DNA of 64,000 bases from Perca fluviatilis (taxonomy: Eukaryota > Chordata > Actinopteri > Perciformes > Percidae): assembly GCF_010015445.1 (NCBI RefSeq), contig NC_053115.1, positions 7,957,576 through 8,021,575 of the forward strand, in the 5' to 3' direction. This document shows, one piece after another, positions 1 through 11,051 of this stretch (within the stretch, counting starts at the first letter, position 1; each line of letters starts with the position of its first letter). Position numbers and translations under genes: made by a program. The notes below the pieces were generated by a model that did not search any database, was not told where the DNA came from, and saw nothing but the letters and a program-made list of their open reading frames with translations.

Positions 1-447
1 CATCTGCCTTGGTGAGAGGTGGAGTTATTGATGAAGGGCATTTAATTTTATGGCTGTTGTCATCTCTGAATATGCTGACACATCCTTTCATTGACAAAGT
101 GGCTTTAGAGAGCCTCTTGACTCTAAGCCTCCATTTCCTGACTTTTTCTGTGGTGCTGGATATCCCTGACACGATTAGATTCACCTTTTATTTTGCCTTA
201 CCTTGGATTTAATAACTAGTTTGTTTTCTTGTTTTCTTTCAGTTCCAACTCTTTCTAAGTTCCTTTCCTTTATTCAAGAAGTTCTTTTAGACTTACTTGT
301 GATAAATGTTTAATTTAAAAAACAAAAGAGCTTGCACTCCTATTGATCCTCCTCATCCTGCACCTGTAACTCACTCTATCTGTAATCACCTGCTTGTGAA
401 GATTAGGTTAATTAGTCCATGGCAGCTGAAGAATTCAGGTTTTCACA

Positions 448-479
<32 letters not shown>

Positions 480-984
480 TTGCTTGGCAAGCATAATAAC
501 CTGGCTGTTGTATAAGATGTGTCATTATACCGGCAATTGACTTGTTGGAGACATAACCGTTGATGCATTCAGGGGTGTTGTGTCAATTTTTGATAGAGTT
601 TCCGATTGATTTTTTTTCTTCGAGGAAATTGAATCGATGGAAATCTCATTAAGGTAGAAGGTAAAGGTCATAGCAGATGTTTAAATGAACGCACACCAGG
701 TTCTTAACACAGTCTCTATATAGTTTCAAAGATGCAGGTGACTTTTGCACTGCTGACAGCAATGACGTAAACCAAACTTTGCAGAGACGGGAATCGAGTT
801 TACTGAGAATGGACAGTGCTGTCACCTACCGTACTGTCACAGCTATGACTGCACACAATGAGTCATATAAAGTATATGATCCATTTTATATGTTGAGTAG
901 GAACATTGTGAGCCATTTTTATCAGTATTGATTTTGTGCTGGACAGCTCACGTTAACACTGACAGCAATAAAGTCAGAATTGCT
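1..984. other. Unique non-coding sequence
   Basis: No gene, RNA or element edge is seen apart from the CA array at 450-479. A pyrimidine tract ending in AG near 242 resembles a splice acceptor, but no consensus donor follows within a plausible exon length. Intron or intergenic DNA is the likely status. Confidence 0.5.
450..479. repeat. (CA)n microsatellite
   Basis: About 15 uninterrupted AC/CA units. It produces a run of Thr-His codons in one frame, which is not a protein. Confidence 0.95.
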
Positions 985-1278
985 TTAAAGCTGCACTAAT
1001 CATTATTTAACAACTTAAAAAAATGACCCCATGTAATGTGGAAGTGTCTCCTGACTCTGCAGTTCTCCCCAGCTCTACAGAGCATTCTGGCATCTTTCAG
1101 CTCATTGTTTTGGTTTTACGTGCCGTAATTTTACTGTTTTGGTTCTTTCTCACAGCTCTCATGTCCAGCCACAGCAGATATATAGATAGATATATATCGC
1201 TCTAATAAACCCACTGTACACCTTCTGCTCTACACCAAACAGCCGACAGGCAACGTTAGCTACTAGCTGGTGAACATA

Positions 1279-1645
1279 AGCCTCTTTCCGACCAAGTAGT
1301 TACAGGAATTTAGATATAGGAACAGTCCACTTCTACAGTTCTACTAACTACTCTCCCCCAAAACCGGTTTTTCATTTGCATTCACACTGGCCAAGTGGCC
1401 ATAGGGACTGACCTTTTGTTATTATAACACAGCCATCTAACCACCACTATGTAGAAAAGGGAAAAGGGAAAAAGGGAAAAGGGAAAAGACCCTGCCCTGA
1501 AGTAGGAGCTGAAAGAGTTACAGGAACTGTGGCCAGCGGAACTTAATAATCCCCAAATTGGTCCAGTTGGAACAGGAGAAAAAAAGGTTTTTTTGGAACG
1601 TTATGTTCTAGGAACTGCAAAAATCCCTCTGCTCAGAAAGCGGCT
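1279..1645. mobile_element. Nested MITE with ATA target duplication
   Basis: The ends read AGCCTCTTTCCGA on the left and, in reverse complement on the right, AGCCGCTTTCTGA. The trinucleotide ATA lies on both sides (1276-1278 and 1646-1648). Comparison with the uninterrupted copy near 61.7 kb shows the host reading directly across this point (GAACATA then GAGCATTTA). A 3-bp duplication fits PIF/Harbinger-like elements, which is an inference. The element is 367 bp long and has no open frame of note. Confidence 0.6.
1459..1483 (+). other. G-quadruplex motif (GGGA-rich tract)
   Basis: Four GGG runs (1459, 1466, 1474, 1481) are separated by 4, 5 and 4 adenines. This satisfies the usual G3N1-7 pattern. 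It lies inside the nested MITE at 1279-1645, so it probably belongs to the element rather than to host regulation. Confidence 0.6.
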
Positions 1646-1828
1646 ATAGAGCATTTAATGCGAAGACAAGATCACTTTCTCAGACGTTGGTAAAGTGAAT
1701 ATTGGGCTAGCAAGTGTAAATATGTGTAAATAGGCAACTGTTTGCTGTTTATGTCAGCTCCCTCTGCTGTCCCCAGGAGGCCAAACAAATTATGAATGCA
1801 GGTTTAAGTTTCAGTAAAAAGTGTAAAT

Positions 1829-1992
1829 GTGTAAGATAAGATAAGCTAAGACGCTTTATTATAGTCAATGCATAACACAACAGAATTTGGTTTTACAGTA
1901 ATCAACTTAGCTAAACAGCATATATATGCAATATGTGTGTATATATACAATATATATATATCTATATACAATATAGATATATATAGCTATAA
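1829..1992. repeat. GATAA tail-like run and AT-rich palindromic tract
   Basis: A short GATAAGATAAG run near 1836 is followed by CTTTATT, a pattern seen at 3-prime tails of fish retroposons. From about 1919 to 1990 the sequence alternates TATATA with CAATATAGATAT and can fold on itself. A similar GATAA run is at 58940. The retroposon reading is weak. Confidence 0.35.
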
Positions 1993-2259
1993 ATAGGATT
2001 ATAATAACTTGTATACTGTACATACATAAACTACACTAAGTATATTTAAATTACAGAGCGACTAATTCAATATTTACAGAACAAACCACAGATACATGTA
2101 TAAATGGTGCCTAAAATTGTGGAAAATAAAACACTATACAAGTGTAACAACACTGTTTCACAGTTATGTCTATCTGACTGGCAACCTGCACAGATTGTTT
2201 TGCTGTCATTTGTCAAATGCATGCTCTGAGATGCGACCCTGAGAAAGAATGCGTCAATG

Positions 2260-2392
2260 TGATTGGTAAATGGAATGCATTTATATAACGCCTTTCTCCC
2301 TTACCAGACGAAATGCTTTACAATTTACATTCACTCACACATTCAAAGAACTGCTACACAAGGCGCCGACCCAAGTGGGCATAGAACATCGA
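2260..2392. repeat. Teleost interspersed repeat, one end
   Basis: The stretch around TGGAATGCATTTATATAAC, then GCTTTACAATTTACATTCACTCACAC and AAGGCGCC, matches from memory a very common fish repeat whose consensus begins near AATGGACTGCATTTATATAG. The segment at 44785-44975 looks like the opposite end of the same type of repeat. The class is uncertain. Confidence 0.5.
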
Positions 2393-3851
2393 TATACAAA
2401 AGTGAGTCAAGCTGATTGTCGCAAAGCTGCGTTTCTCAATAAGTAATATGTGTTTTTTTCTAAGGAGAGCGTGTTCTTCTGAACATAGCCACACTGAGAA
2501 ATACAGAGAGAGTTGTGTGGAGCTGACAGTCTCAATTAGTCTTGTAGCAAAACTTTTCGCAGTGGCTTAAATGTAACGGATGTTCATTAATATCAAAATG
2601 TTCCGCACTAAAGCTTTAACTGTTTCATCATGTTGTTCAGATACTCAAAGCGCAGGGAATCTGCAAACGTGAGGAAATAGCATCAGCTGGCACTTACATG
2701 GCAGCTGCTGCGTGTTTCAAGGCAAGACTGCTTTTCACATTTTTGAAGTGTGTGCCTCTCCCTATGGTATTGATATTATATCTTAGTCTTTCTTTTCTGC
2801 CGTAAAATGTGGTGAGGTCTCTGTGGGAGTTTAGCGTGTTCTCAACTGTTGAACGACTTCGGACCTCGATAAGTCCCAGCGAGCTCTCGTGGCAATGTGG
2901 CAAAGTGAACAATGATTCATATGGCGTGAGTGCAGAATGGAGCACATTTCACATGTCATGTGAGCGCAACTGACGTCGCCCAGTGCCCCCCCGCCCCTCG
3001 CTGCCAACACACATCACACCCCACAACACCCCCTTGCACACACCTTGCTTTTGGATGGTTGCGAATTTTATTTCAGTGGTGTGATGCAGGCAGAGGAGAC
3101 AAAGGGAGGGAGAGAAAGCTGTGATCAGCTCAGATAAATGGCTGTGCTGTTTGCTTTAAACACCAGACTGAATGCAGAGACACATGTAATTGCTTTGATG
3201 TTGCTCTGATGGCTACAAATAATGGCACTCTCCATGATTATGGAGTCAGTTAGGTGCTGGAGGCGTACACACACGCGCGCCTGCGTGCACAGACTTGGTG
3301 CTCGTACACGTAACTGTACGTGAGAATTCCCCCGTCCCTCACCTCCCTTTAGTTTTTGTCTTGGTTCCCTTCCCCAAGGGCTTGATTTAGATGAAATGTC
3401 ACTTTTAATGGAAAATTTGATGGAAGCAAAACAACAACTTGGAATATTGCTTGTGTAAGTAGCAGGAAGGGAGGCAAGTGCCAAGACGATGTCTGCGGCA
3501 GGGGTTGTTTCTCCCTTGATTGTACTCTTTAGGAATTCATTGGTTGCCTGTATGATATTAGTGTTGTAGCAAATGTAGCCCTGAGGCAGGCAGGGCAGCC
3601 AGCACGCTGCTGCTCTTTATAGATGAGCGTGTCAGGAGGAAGTGCGTTTGCAGCCCGGCCCTGCTGTGGACTCACAGTTGAACAAGTGGAGGGGGTTTGG
3701 ACGGTGGCGATAAGTGCCACAGCAGCACATCATATCTGCCCTTCCCTTGTTTTCATCTTGCTTACGTCTTGTCCTAATTGCTTTCATATCGTGAATTTGT
3801 ATGAGTTGCACTCACGTTATTGAGACACAAACCTCCCTGGCAGGTGGCTCC
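2393..3851. other. Unique non-coding sequence
   Basis: No gene or defined element is seen. A 119-codon minus-strand open frame here (3125-3484) has no recognisable domain and is taken as chance. The stretch near 3268-3290 is alternating purine-pyrimidine with CpG (ACACGCGCGCCTGCGTGCAC). Confidence 0.45.
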
Positions 3852-4058
3852 CTTTTTTTAAAGATTATTTTTTGGGGCATTTTTCGGCCTTTATTTTCGA
3901 CAGGACAGCTAAAGACATGAAAGGGGAGAGAGAGAGAGAGGGGGAATGACATGCAGCAAAGGGCCGCAGGTCGGAGTCGAACCCAGGGCCCGCTGTGTCG
4001 AGGAGTAAACCTCTATATATGGACGCCTGCTCTACAAACTGAGCTACCCAGGCGCCCC
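3852..4058 (-). mobile_element. tRNA-derived SINE, minus strand
   Basis: Read on the minus strand this starts GGCGCCTGGGTAGCTCAG, a tRNA 5-prime/A-box-like segment, followed by GGGTTCGACTCC, a B-box-like segment with the TpsiC-like GGTTCGA. A CT-rich stretch, then CTGTCC and AATAAAGGC, and an A/T-rich end follow. The same organisation is at 9928-10117 (plus) and, more diverged, at 37565-37775 (plus). Internal Pol III promoter boxes are inherited from the parental tRNA. It is not a functional tRNA gene because the body does not fold as a tRNA of about 73 nt. No target duplication is obvious at this copy. Confidence 0.75.
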
Positions 4059-5080
4059 CGACGTTCGCTTTTGCTGGACTGGCTTCAATAACTGCAGAAA
4101 CACTACACTTATGTCTCTCCTCTAACCAGCTGCTCCTCTGCATCAAACCAGTGGGTATCTCTTTGTCAGCGGTGCAGCAAATGATCATGGCATGTCACGG
4201 GCGACTCCAAGACCTCCCTTGGACCCTGTTTGTAGCAGTGCAGATATTAGCTTCAAAATCATTTTTGTGGCCTGCCGTGCAGTTTTGTCGTGCCACATAA
4301 TTCCCATTTGGCAGCATAGTAATTAATTAATCTCTATTGATCTCTTGTATCCCTCAAGCCTTTCAACAGGGTGGCCTAAAAGCTGCATTGTTGATTGAAC
4401 GCATGCAGTCTATCTTCAGACGCGATCACAAATCAGTCCCCATAGGGGAATAGCTGGGAGCGGGCCAGATTATGTTCTTTCATGCTGCAGTGGTAATGAT
4501 TCATTTCATCGTGCAAGACACAAGTGCCTGCTGTAATTGCAGGTTTGGTACTGGGCAACAGCCTCTGCCCTGCTCATGGTCATGTAGACTGTCATCACAA
4601 AGACTCAACTGCATGAATAGGCACTTAGATCACAGCATACCATACATATTAGACTGCAGATAATTTTCCGTATTTTACTTTTGATGCATTTTGGCGTAGA
4701 TGCTTCAGGTTCAGACATTTATAATAAGCTGTTCCTGCCAGCTCCCACCACAGTCTGACATTTACTCAGAGCAGGTCAAATAACGATAGAGAAAAATAAG
4801 GAATATTTGCCCGAGGACTTTCAACTCCCTTCTTCTTCTTCATATTTTTCCGCACACAGACTTTTTACATTTCAGGTATTATGTTTCTTCTGTGCATCTT
4901 TGACGAGTAGGAGGCGCCCCTTGCGAACAGATAAAAAGAGATTATCTTATAGACCTCTCCAAAACATCTCAAGTCCAGTGCAGTGCATAAATAAATGTTT
5001 GCATAACAACCATTGCATTCATTGGCCACACAGTAATCTCAAGTAGTGAACTTGCTTCACGCCTTTGGGAAAATAGAAAC
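4059..5080. other. Unique non-coding sequence
   Basis: No gene, RNA or element is recognised. Open frames here are under 80 codons and show no domain. Confidence 0.45.
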
Positions 5081-5674
5081 TTAAAGGAGCATGCTGACTT
5101 ATTGGGACTTTAGCTTATTCCCCGTATCCCCCAGAGTTAGATAAGTCCATACCCTTCTCATCTGCGTGTCGTAACTCTGTCTGACTCCCCCACCGCTAGC
5201 CTAGCTTAGCCATGATCCTGGAGGTAACCGGCTCCATCTAGCCTACTGCTCCCAATAAGTGACAAAATAAAACTTTCCTATTTACATGTTGTGATTTGTA
5301 TAGTCCCATGAGACAGAGCCATCTTCTAGTAGCAGTGCTTCGCCTTCTGAGAATATAGTTCCCAGGATGTATACGGTTAAAAGATGGCTGTGTCTCATGT
5401 GACCTTGTTATTTGTACACACTGTGACTCTACAAATCACAACATGTAAATAGGAAAATGTTGGCGTTATGGAGACGATTACCTCCAGGATCTGTGCTAAG
5501 CTAGGCTAGATGGAGCCGGTTACCTCCAGGATCAGTGCTAGGCTAGGCTAGCGGTGGGGGCGTCAGACTGAGTTCCGACACGCACGGAGATGAGAAGGGT
5601 ATGTATGGACTTATCTAACTCTGGGGGATACGCTGAATAAGCTAAAGTCCCAGTAAGTCGGCGTGTTCCTTTAA
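5081..5674. mobile_element. Large fold-back element flanked by TTAA
   Basis: Two arms of roughly 240 and 290 bp are inverted copies of each other, separated by a loop of only about 50 bp. Both ends carry TTAA (5081-5084 and 5671-5674), and the tips read AGGAGCATGC and, inverted, AGGAACACGC. Shared inner landmarks include CCCCCAGAGTTAGATAAGTC, GATCCTGGAGGTAACCGGCT and TATTTACATGTTGTGATTTG. The right arm has an extra tandem copy of the GATCCTGGAGGTAA segment. TTAA suggests piggyBac-type mobilisation (inference). The transcript of either strand would form a long hairpin. Confidence 0.8.
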
Positions 5675-7836
5675 ATTGTTGTCATTTGGATGTCAGTGCT
5701 TCTGTCTCTTCACTTATGTCTTCCATCCTAACCCAGGGGTGTAGCTTTGGGAAATAAATAGCTATCAATGAAAGGAAAATGAGACAAAAGGCAGAGAAGA
5801 ATGATCGGGGCAGTAATGGTACAAGACAACTCAAGAGGAAGCAGAAAAAGTCGAACTTAAAGCCGCAGAAGATGGAGAATGGAAAAGAAGTAATGATATC
5901 TCACCTTATGTCAGGCTCTGTGACAGAAATGACTTGGAAATTTAGAGACTGGCGTCGTCATGGAAACAGATTTTTGTACTGCTGAGACGTGGGTGGTCTC
6001 TTTGTGTTTTTCCACTGGTTGACAATGCCCGCCGATAAAGATGTTATCCTGAGGAAAATAGGTGTTGGCCGTCAATGGTCCTGAGTGCCAGCATTGCCTT
6101 TGCTGAAGCTGTAACTGTCCTGGGCAGTCTACTGAGAATTCTTACGCCTCTTCTAGTGTATCTCTATTTTATTTGAATGAAGAGTGTTTCCCACAGGGCC
6201 TGTTTAAGATAACATACTGCAGGGCTTGAGATGTGACTGTGGCGAAAAGATACAGTTTTGCTTTTCATATTTGATGATGTGTGTGGAATGCGGAACAACT
6301 GAGCAGCGTGAAAAGCAAAAAAATTGAAAATGCAACTAGCCTTTCATCATGAATGCAGTCCTTGTAACCACAGAACTAATATACTCAAGAAGAAGCATAA
6401 TAAAAGTCATGACTATTGGATCAGGATTAGAGGAAGGATTGCTCTGTAATCCTTCTACCAACACTCACCGTGAGTCTTCCAGAATATTCCAGCATCTGTG
6501 TTAATGATCGTCAACAGCAGTAATGTGCTGCGTCTTGGATCACACTTTGTCCTAGTATCCTCGCACGAGTTTGTTTGCTGGAGGCAAAAGTCCTGTTTAT
6601 CATGTCCGGGCTGTTGTGCATGGGGGCCGCAGTTTTAATTAAAAGTCTTTGTATCTCTCGCTCCAACATTGGGAGGTGTGATCACTGCCTGTCACTTCAG
6701 CTCAACAAAAACATGTTTATTTTGGGTCCCAGATTCATTTAATGGGCTTGTCAAAACTGATGAAAATTAGAGGAGGCAGAGGCGGCTGATAAGCCCCACT
6801 GTTATTAGATGGTCTGGAGCTGTTGTTTGTCTGCCTTAGTTTATCCTGTGTTGACGCATAAATGCTTGTGCACGGCTGGCCAGCAGTATGAAGAAAATAC
6901 ACGACCCTGCACAACTGCTAATTCATTCCGAGACACAATAAGTCAGATGATTAAAGTTTGCTTGGATCAAACTTCTAAGAACAAATAAAAGATTTGACAC
7001 ATTTGACGCTACTGAAGAAGCCCGGCAGTATTCAGCTGTGCCGCTTCACTGCAGTCAAGCCAGTGTTTTCTGAAATGTAGAACAGCAGAAGTAAATAGAC
7101 ATGGGAGCAGACCAACTCCTGTTCTTATTCACTTGGGTGGTTTCTATCTTTGCTGTCTATCCTGAACACAGGAAAGAAAGCAAAAGTTAGATATTTCGAA
7201 CTAATCCTCCGAGGGGCAGAACAATGGTGCGCCAGTGCTGCATGGTGTGCATCAAATAAAGATGTGTATCAAATAAAAAATAGGACTTTTATATCTTTTA
7301 TATATGTGTATGCAAGTGTCACTCCAGAGCCACATGATGTCAACTATTTATCATAATGGCACAATATTGAGCCAGTTTCTGTAGTTGCATTGGAATAGAT
7401 CAGATTGTAGTTTATAGGTACTATACAAGACTGAATTGGGAAGATTATGGAATTTTACTGCTTCCCTGCCACCCATAATACAGCGTGATATATTTGCTTC
7501 ACAGAGGGTGTTTTTTATTGAAAACCTCTTCTCACCGAGGGTATGCAGACAGATGACAGCATGACATATATGAATACAACCATATGCTCCCTATGTGGGC
7601 TTTATAAAGGTCATAATTGCATAGTACTTTTATTGTGTTTGTTGTTCAAGTCAGTTGTCCTCTCATAAAAATGCAAATACAGCACATATGGAACATAACT
7701 GAGAGCACTAAGAGCAAAGCAAGAGAGAAAGATGAAAGATTGGAGGAAAATAAGATTTTGAGAAGGAAAGATGAGAAGAAATGAAATGAAAAATGAGGAG
7801 ATGAGAAAGGATGTCAGATGTCAGAGGGACATCATT
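5675..7836. other. Unique non-coding sequence
   Basis: No gene or element is recognised. The part from about 6590 to 6960 is less repetitive and rich in TTAATTAA-like and TGATTA-like words, so it is listed among possible conserved non-coding elements. The stretch at 7720-7810 is purine-rich (GAAAGATGAGAAGAAATG-like). Confidence 0.45.
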
Positions 7837-8856
7837 GACTACATTTACATGCACATAATATTCTGTTTTTTGCCCTTATTCCAAAAAAGACGATATTCTG
7901 ACTAAGCTGTTTACATGTAGTCTGGCTATCACCAGACCAAGCTCAATCTTTTAAGATTGAACATTAGTCTGGGGAGTCTGCTCTGTATTTTCTCTGCACA
8001 AGAGGCGTGATCAACAGGCATAGTTCAAATGACTCTGTACGCAATTGGATAGTCCTTCAACCAATCAGACCAACGATCCGGGTGACGTTGCAGCGACAGC
8101 GGCATCAACGGTTGCTGCCACGGAGTGCTGCGCTTCGGTGGTTTGTTGAATGTAAACAAAAAGCTGCTTGGTCGCTTCTCTATCGTCATCGTGTTAAACC
8201 CGCCAATAGCGCGCCAGGTGGATAAGCCAGTTAGTGATTGGTTCCCGCAAAATTGTGAACGGAAGCAGGATAGATAAACGTACAGGTTTCCAGTCTGAGG
8301 GTGAAATCAAATCGCCGGCAGATCGGGCTGGGTTTACCCAGTCTAGCTTACATATAATAAAATATTCCAATAATATTCCCGTTTACATGCAGCCGTGCAA
8401 AAAATACGAGTTTACCAGCAGTGGTGGACTTGTTTGACCGTGTGAACACAGCCTCCCTCTTTCATTCCTTCAGCCAGCTTCTTGAAAAGGTCGGCGCAGA
8501 TTTCGAAGTCTTTGATAATGTTTAAAAGCTGCTGTGTTTCTCCTTCTTATCGGGTCTGCAGCCTTGCAAACTGTTGGCTGGCTGGTTTGTGTACAGCAAC
8601 CATAGCAACGCACAGAGCTGACCATAAGTCCTAAACAGGCAAGAGGTCGTAAACTGAGGTAAAAACCCCGATTGAGACGCATATTCCCGAATGCATTACC
8701 TTTTTACATGTCCAAAGAATGCCTCTAAAACCCGAATAATACCAGAATATCCCACACGTCTTAATCGGAAAAGGGGGGCATTCAAGGGCACTGACCGGAG
8801 AATATATTGTCATATTCGGAATAATAGTGGAATATTGGTGTGCATGTAAACACACT
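7837..8856. mobile_element. MITE with TTTACATGCAC termini, interrupted
   Basis: The left end contains ACATTTACATGCACATAAT and the right end, inverted, contains GTGTTTACATGCACACCAAT. These are terminal inverted repeats spaced by about 1 kb, with further inner similarity (AATATTC). TCATT occurs just outside both ends and may be a target duplication, though the edges do not align perfectly. A second element sits inside at 7917-8345, so the original length was about 590 bp. It has no coding capacity. The superfamily is not assigned. Confidence 0.65.
7917..8345. mobile_element. Nested hAT-like MITE (TAGTCTGG ends)
   Basis: The left end reads TAGTCTGGCTATC and the right end, inverted, reads TAGACTGGGTAAAC. 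The flanks GTTTACAT (7909-7916) and GCTTACAT (8346-8353) match at 7 of 8 bases, as expected of an old 8-bp hAT target duplication. It was inserted into the left arm of the element at 7837-8856. The body contains the CCAAT-rich, CpG-containing stretch typical of such fish MITEs and no transposase. Confidence 0.65.
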
Positions 8857-9107
8857 CATTTATTTTGCCTCAACCTGTTTAGAGACTCCTTATTGGTGCC
8901 TTTGTTTGCAGCCCTTCCACTGAAACTTCATACACACATTTTGGTTAAAAAAAAAACAACCTCAGAAGTTAAACATAATTGTGTTTGTTTATCAGAATAA
9001 ATTACATGGTAGCTTTAAGGTTTACTCCCCATATGACATGTAAAATAAGATGTTCAAATATCACTGATCTAATCTGATGATAAGTCCAGGGGTAAAAACA
9101 TAGGCTA

Positions 9108-9435
9108 TATAAAAGAAGTAGATGTAGCCACCTTGATGTCACCCATTGGTTTTTGGACCACCGTTCTGAAGCCTTGAGTTTGACATTTTGGCATTTTGAC
9201 TGCCACCATCTTTGTTTTATTGGAACCAGAAATGACCATGTTTTTGGACGAGGGGTGGATCTGAAAGACATTAGGAAAATGTTTACTGAGGTAATAAATC
9301 AAGAGGCTAATTTTTCTTCTGTACAATTGGACTTCTTTTTGCAACCACTGGCGTTGCCCCCTGCCTGCCATTAGAAATAATGCAGGTTTAAGGCACTTAC
9401 ACATTGGCTTCACTTTTCAAGCCTAGAGGTTGCCA
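9108..9435. repeat. Teleost interspersed repeat
   Basis: The phrases TGATGTCACCCATTGGTTTT, TGAAGCCTTGAGTTTGACAT, TTTACTGAGGTAATAAATCA and CTTTTTGCAACCACTGGCGT match, from memory, a repeat widespread in teleost genomes. The open frames of 73-102 codons here on both strands are part of it and are not genes. Its class is not known to me. Confidence 0.55.
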
Positions 9436-9915
9436 CTCCAAACCAAAGTCAAGCCTTTTAGCGTAGTGGCCATGGTCGGAATTGCAAATCTGGTGATAAA
9501 CCTGACAATAAACAGTATCAGATGTACATGCTTGACACCACTTACACTTGCTAAAGGCATATTGTTTTTATTATTGCTGATGATACCCTGAATGCCACGG
9601 TGGAAGGATTTCCTGAGTGTGTGTATCCAGCACTTAACAAACCCACCGGGAATGAACAACCTCTTAGATGAGTGAGATTGTTGAGCTGAAGAATCTGGAA
9701 ACTTGCAGTGAATATAAATGTCATCTAGGTAAAAGAAGTACATTTCTGATTTCTTCTTTGTCATACTGTTACTGTTCAGACGTTTGGTGCCTAGGATAGT
9801 TACTGTAACCATCCAGTAGGTGCTTCCTCCATATCAGAAGCAACGGCTCTCAGGGAGTCATGACTACAATTATACAGAGTAAAAATACATTTTACGTATT
9901 TGATTTACTTAAAGG
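9436..9915. other. Unique non-coding sequence
   Basis: No gene or element is seen. A 129-codon minus-strand open frame (9423-9812) shows no recognisable motif. Confidence 0.4.
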
Positions 9916-9927
9916 ATCACACAATAA

Positions 9928-10117
9928 GGCCGGGTTGGCTCAGTGGGTAGAGCAGGCATACATATACTGAGAGGTTTATGCCTCGACGCAGAGGTCCAGG
10001 GTTTTGAATCCGACCTGTGACAATTTACTTCATGTCTTCCCCCTCTCTCTCCCCTTTCTCATCTAGCTGTCCTATCAAATAAAGGCGGAAAAGTCAAAAA
10101 AATCATTAAAAAAAAGC
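9928..10117 (+). mobile_element. tRNA-derived SINE with 12-bp target duplication
   Basis: The head GGTTGGCTCAGTGGGTAGAGC is A-box-like. GGTTTTGAATCC occupies the B-box position, with an extra base relative to GGTTCGAATCC. A CT-rich stretch, CTGTCCTATCAAATAAAGGC and an A-rich tail follow. The copy is bracketed by ATCACACAATAA (9916-9927) and ATCACTCAATAA (10118-10129), 11 of 12 identical, which is the signature of LINE-mediated retroposition. It belongs to the same family as 3852-4058. Confidence 0.85.
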
Positions 10118-10264
10118 ATCACTCAATAAAACTATAAACATAATTGTGTTACGTAATGTTGTGTTAGCTATATTTTACCTAACTGTATTAGAGTGGTGTA
10201 TGTTAAACTGGGTCTTGAGTGCTCCTCTTTCTAAACAATGTAGTACTCTAATGTAAGCCATAAA

Positions 10265-10319
10265 GCCCTTCCATGCACGCACGCACGCACGCACACACGC
10301 ATGCACACACACGCACGCA

Positions 10320-10386
<67 letters not shown>
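10265..10386. repeat. Compound (CACG)n-(CA)n microsatellite
   Basis: CACG-type tetranucleotide units (10273-10322) run into about 32 perfect CA units (10323-10386). Confidence 0.95.
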
Positions 10387-10389
<3 letters not shown>

Positions 10390-11043
10390 AAATATTTGGG
10401 GAGGCCACACAAAGTTCTTAAAAGCAAATGCCCCTAAGCGCTGCCTTAGTCCCTCACAAGAGAGATTTAAAGTGTGTTGTGTTCCCTGTCCACTTAGTGC
10501 CTTCAAATATCTAAGCTTGACCTTCTCACTGTCTCAGTGCCCAGAACTGGGCTTATCACCTCTTATGTGACTCACTCTCAGATTTGCCATTTTCCTTAAA
10601 CTATAAACAAAGACACAGAAATCGATGTTGAGCCACTTGAAACACATACTGTAGGTCCAAAAAACTAAATTAGTAGTATTTCAGTTGGTTTCATTGGTTG
10701 GTCCAATGTTGAGAACAGCAGTAAATTGCAATCAAGTAATAAACAGTCCTGAAAACCCCTTTTTTTAATCAGTTTTTGGACATAAAGGAATTATTTCATG
10801 ACTTACTGTGGAAATACGATTCAGATTCATTCAGTTGTTGACAGGTCCATTCATAAAGTTGTCTTGTAATCCATTTACTGACTGGACCAGTTTAACAACC
10901 AGTTGTAGTGAGTCTTCCAGTCTGTCATCTTATTTTCACGTCCTCTGGAAGCAAATCAGCACACAGGGTCAGTTGGATGGTTGGGTGGCCTTTTCCGGCC
11001 GACTTTTCTTGGTTATCGGAGCCAAACAACCTGTTTCACACTA
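10387..11043. other. Unique non-coding sequence
   Basis: No gene or element is seen. Confidence 0.4.
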
Positions 11044-11051
11044 CAGGGAAC

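Larger units (their letters stand above)
985..1807. mobile_element. TTAA-flanked non-autonomous element, interrupted
   Basis: The left end reads TTAAAGCTGCACT and the right end, read in reverse complement, reads TTAAACCTGCATT. Matching termini flanked by TTAA on both sides are typical of piggyBac-type MITEs, where TTAA is the duplicated target. The interior resembles a common teleost repeat that contains the phrase ACTAGCTGGTGAACATA. A second partial copy lies at 61657-61862 and shares this phrase. The element is split by a younger insertion at 1279-1645. No coding capacity is visible. Superfamily assignment rests only on TTAA and the short termini. Confidence 0.6.

Noticed and set aside
225..300. 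Splice acceptor-like tract at 225-242
   Set aside because: Good pyrimidine tract and CAG, but no donor consensus or sustained open frame downstream.
3990..4058. tRNA gene on the minus strand
   Set aside because: A- and B-box-like words are present, but spacing, arms and downstream body are those of a tRNA-derived SINE.
9105..9413. 102-codon minus frame with overlapping 89- and 73-codon frames
   Set aside because: All lie inside a known-looking interspersed repeat with no protein motif.
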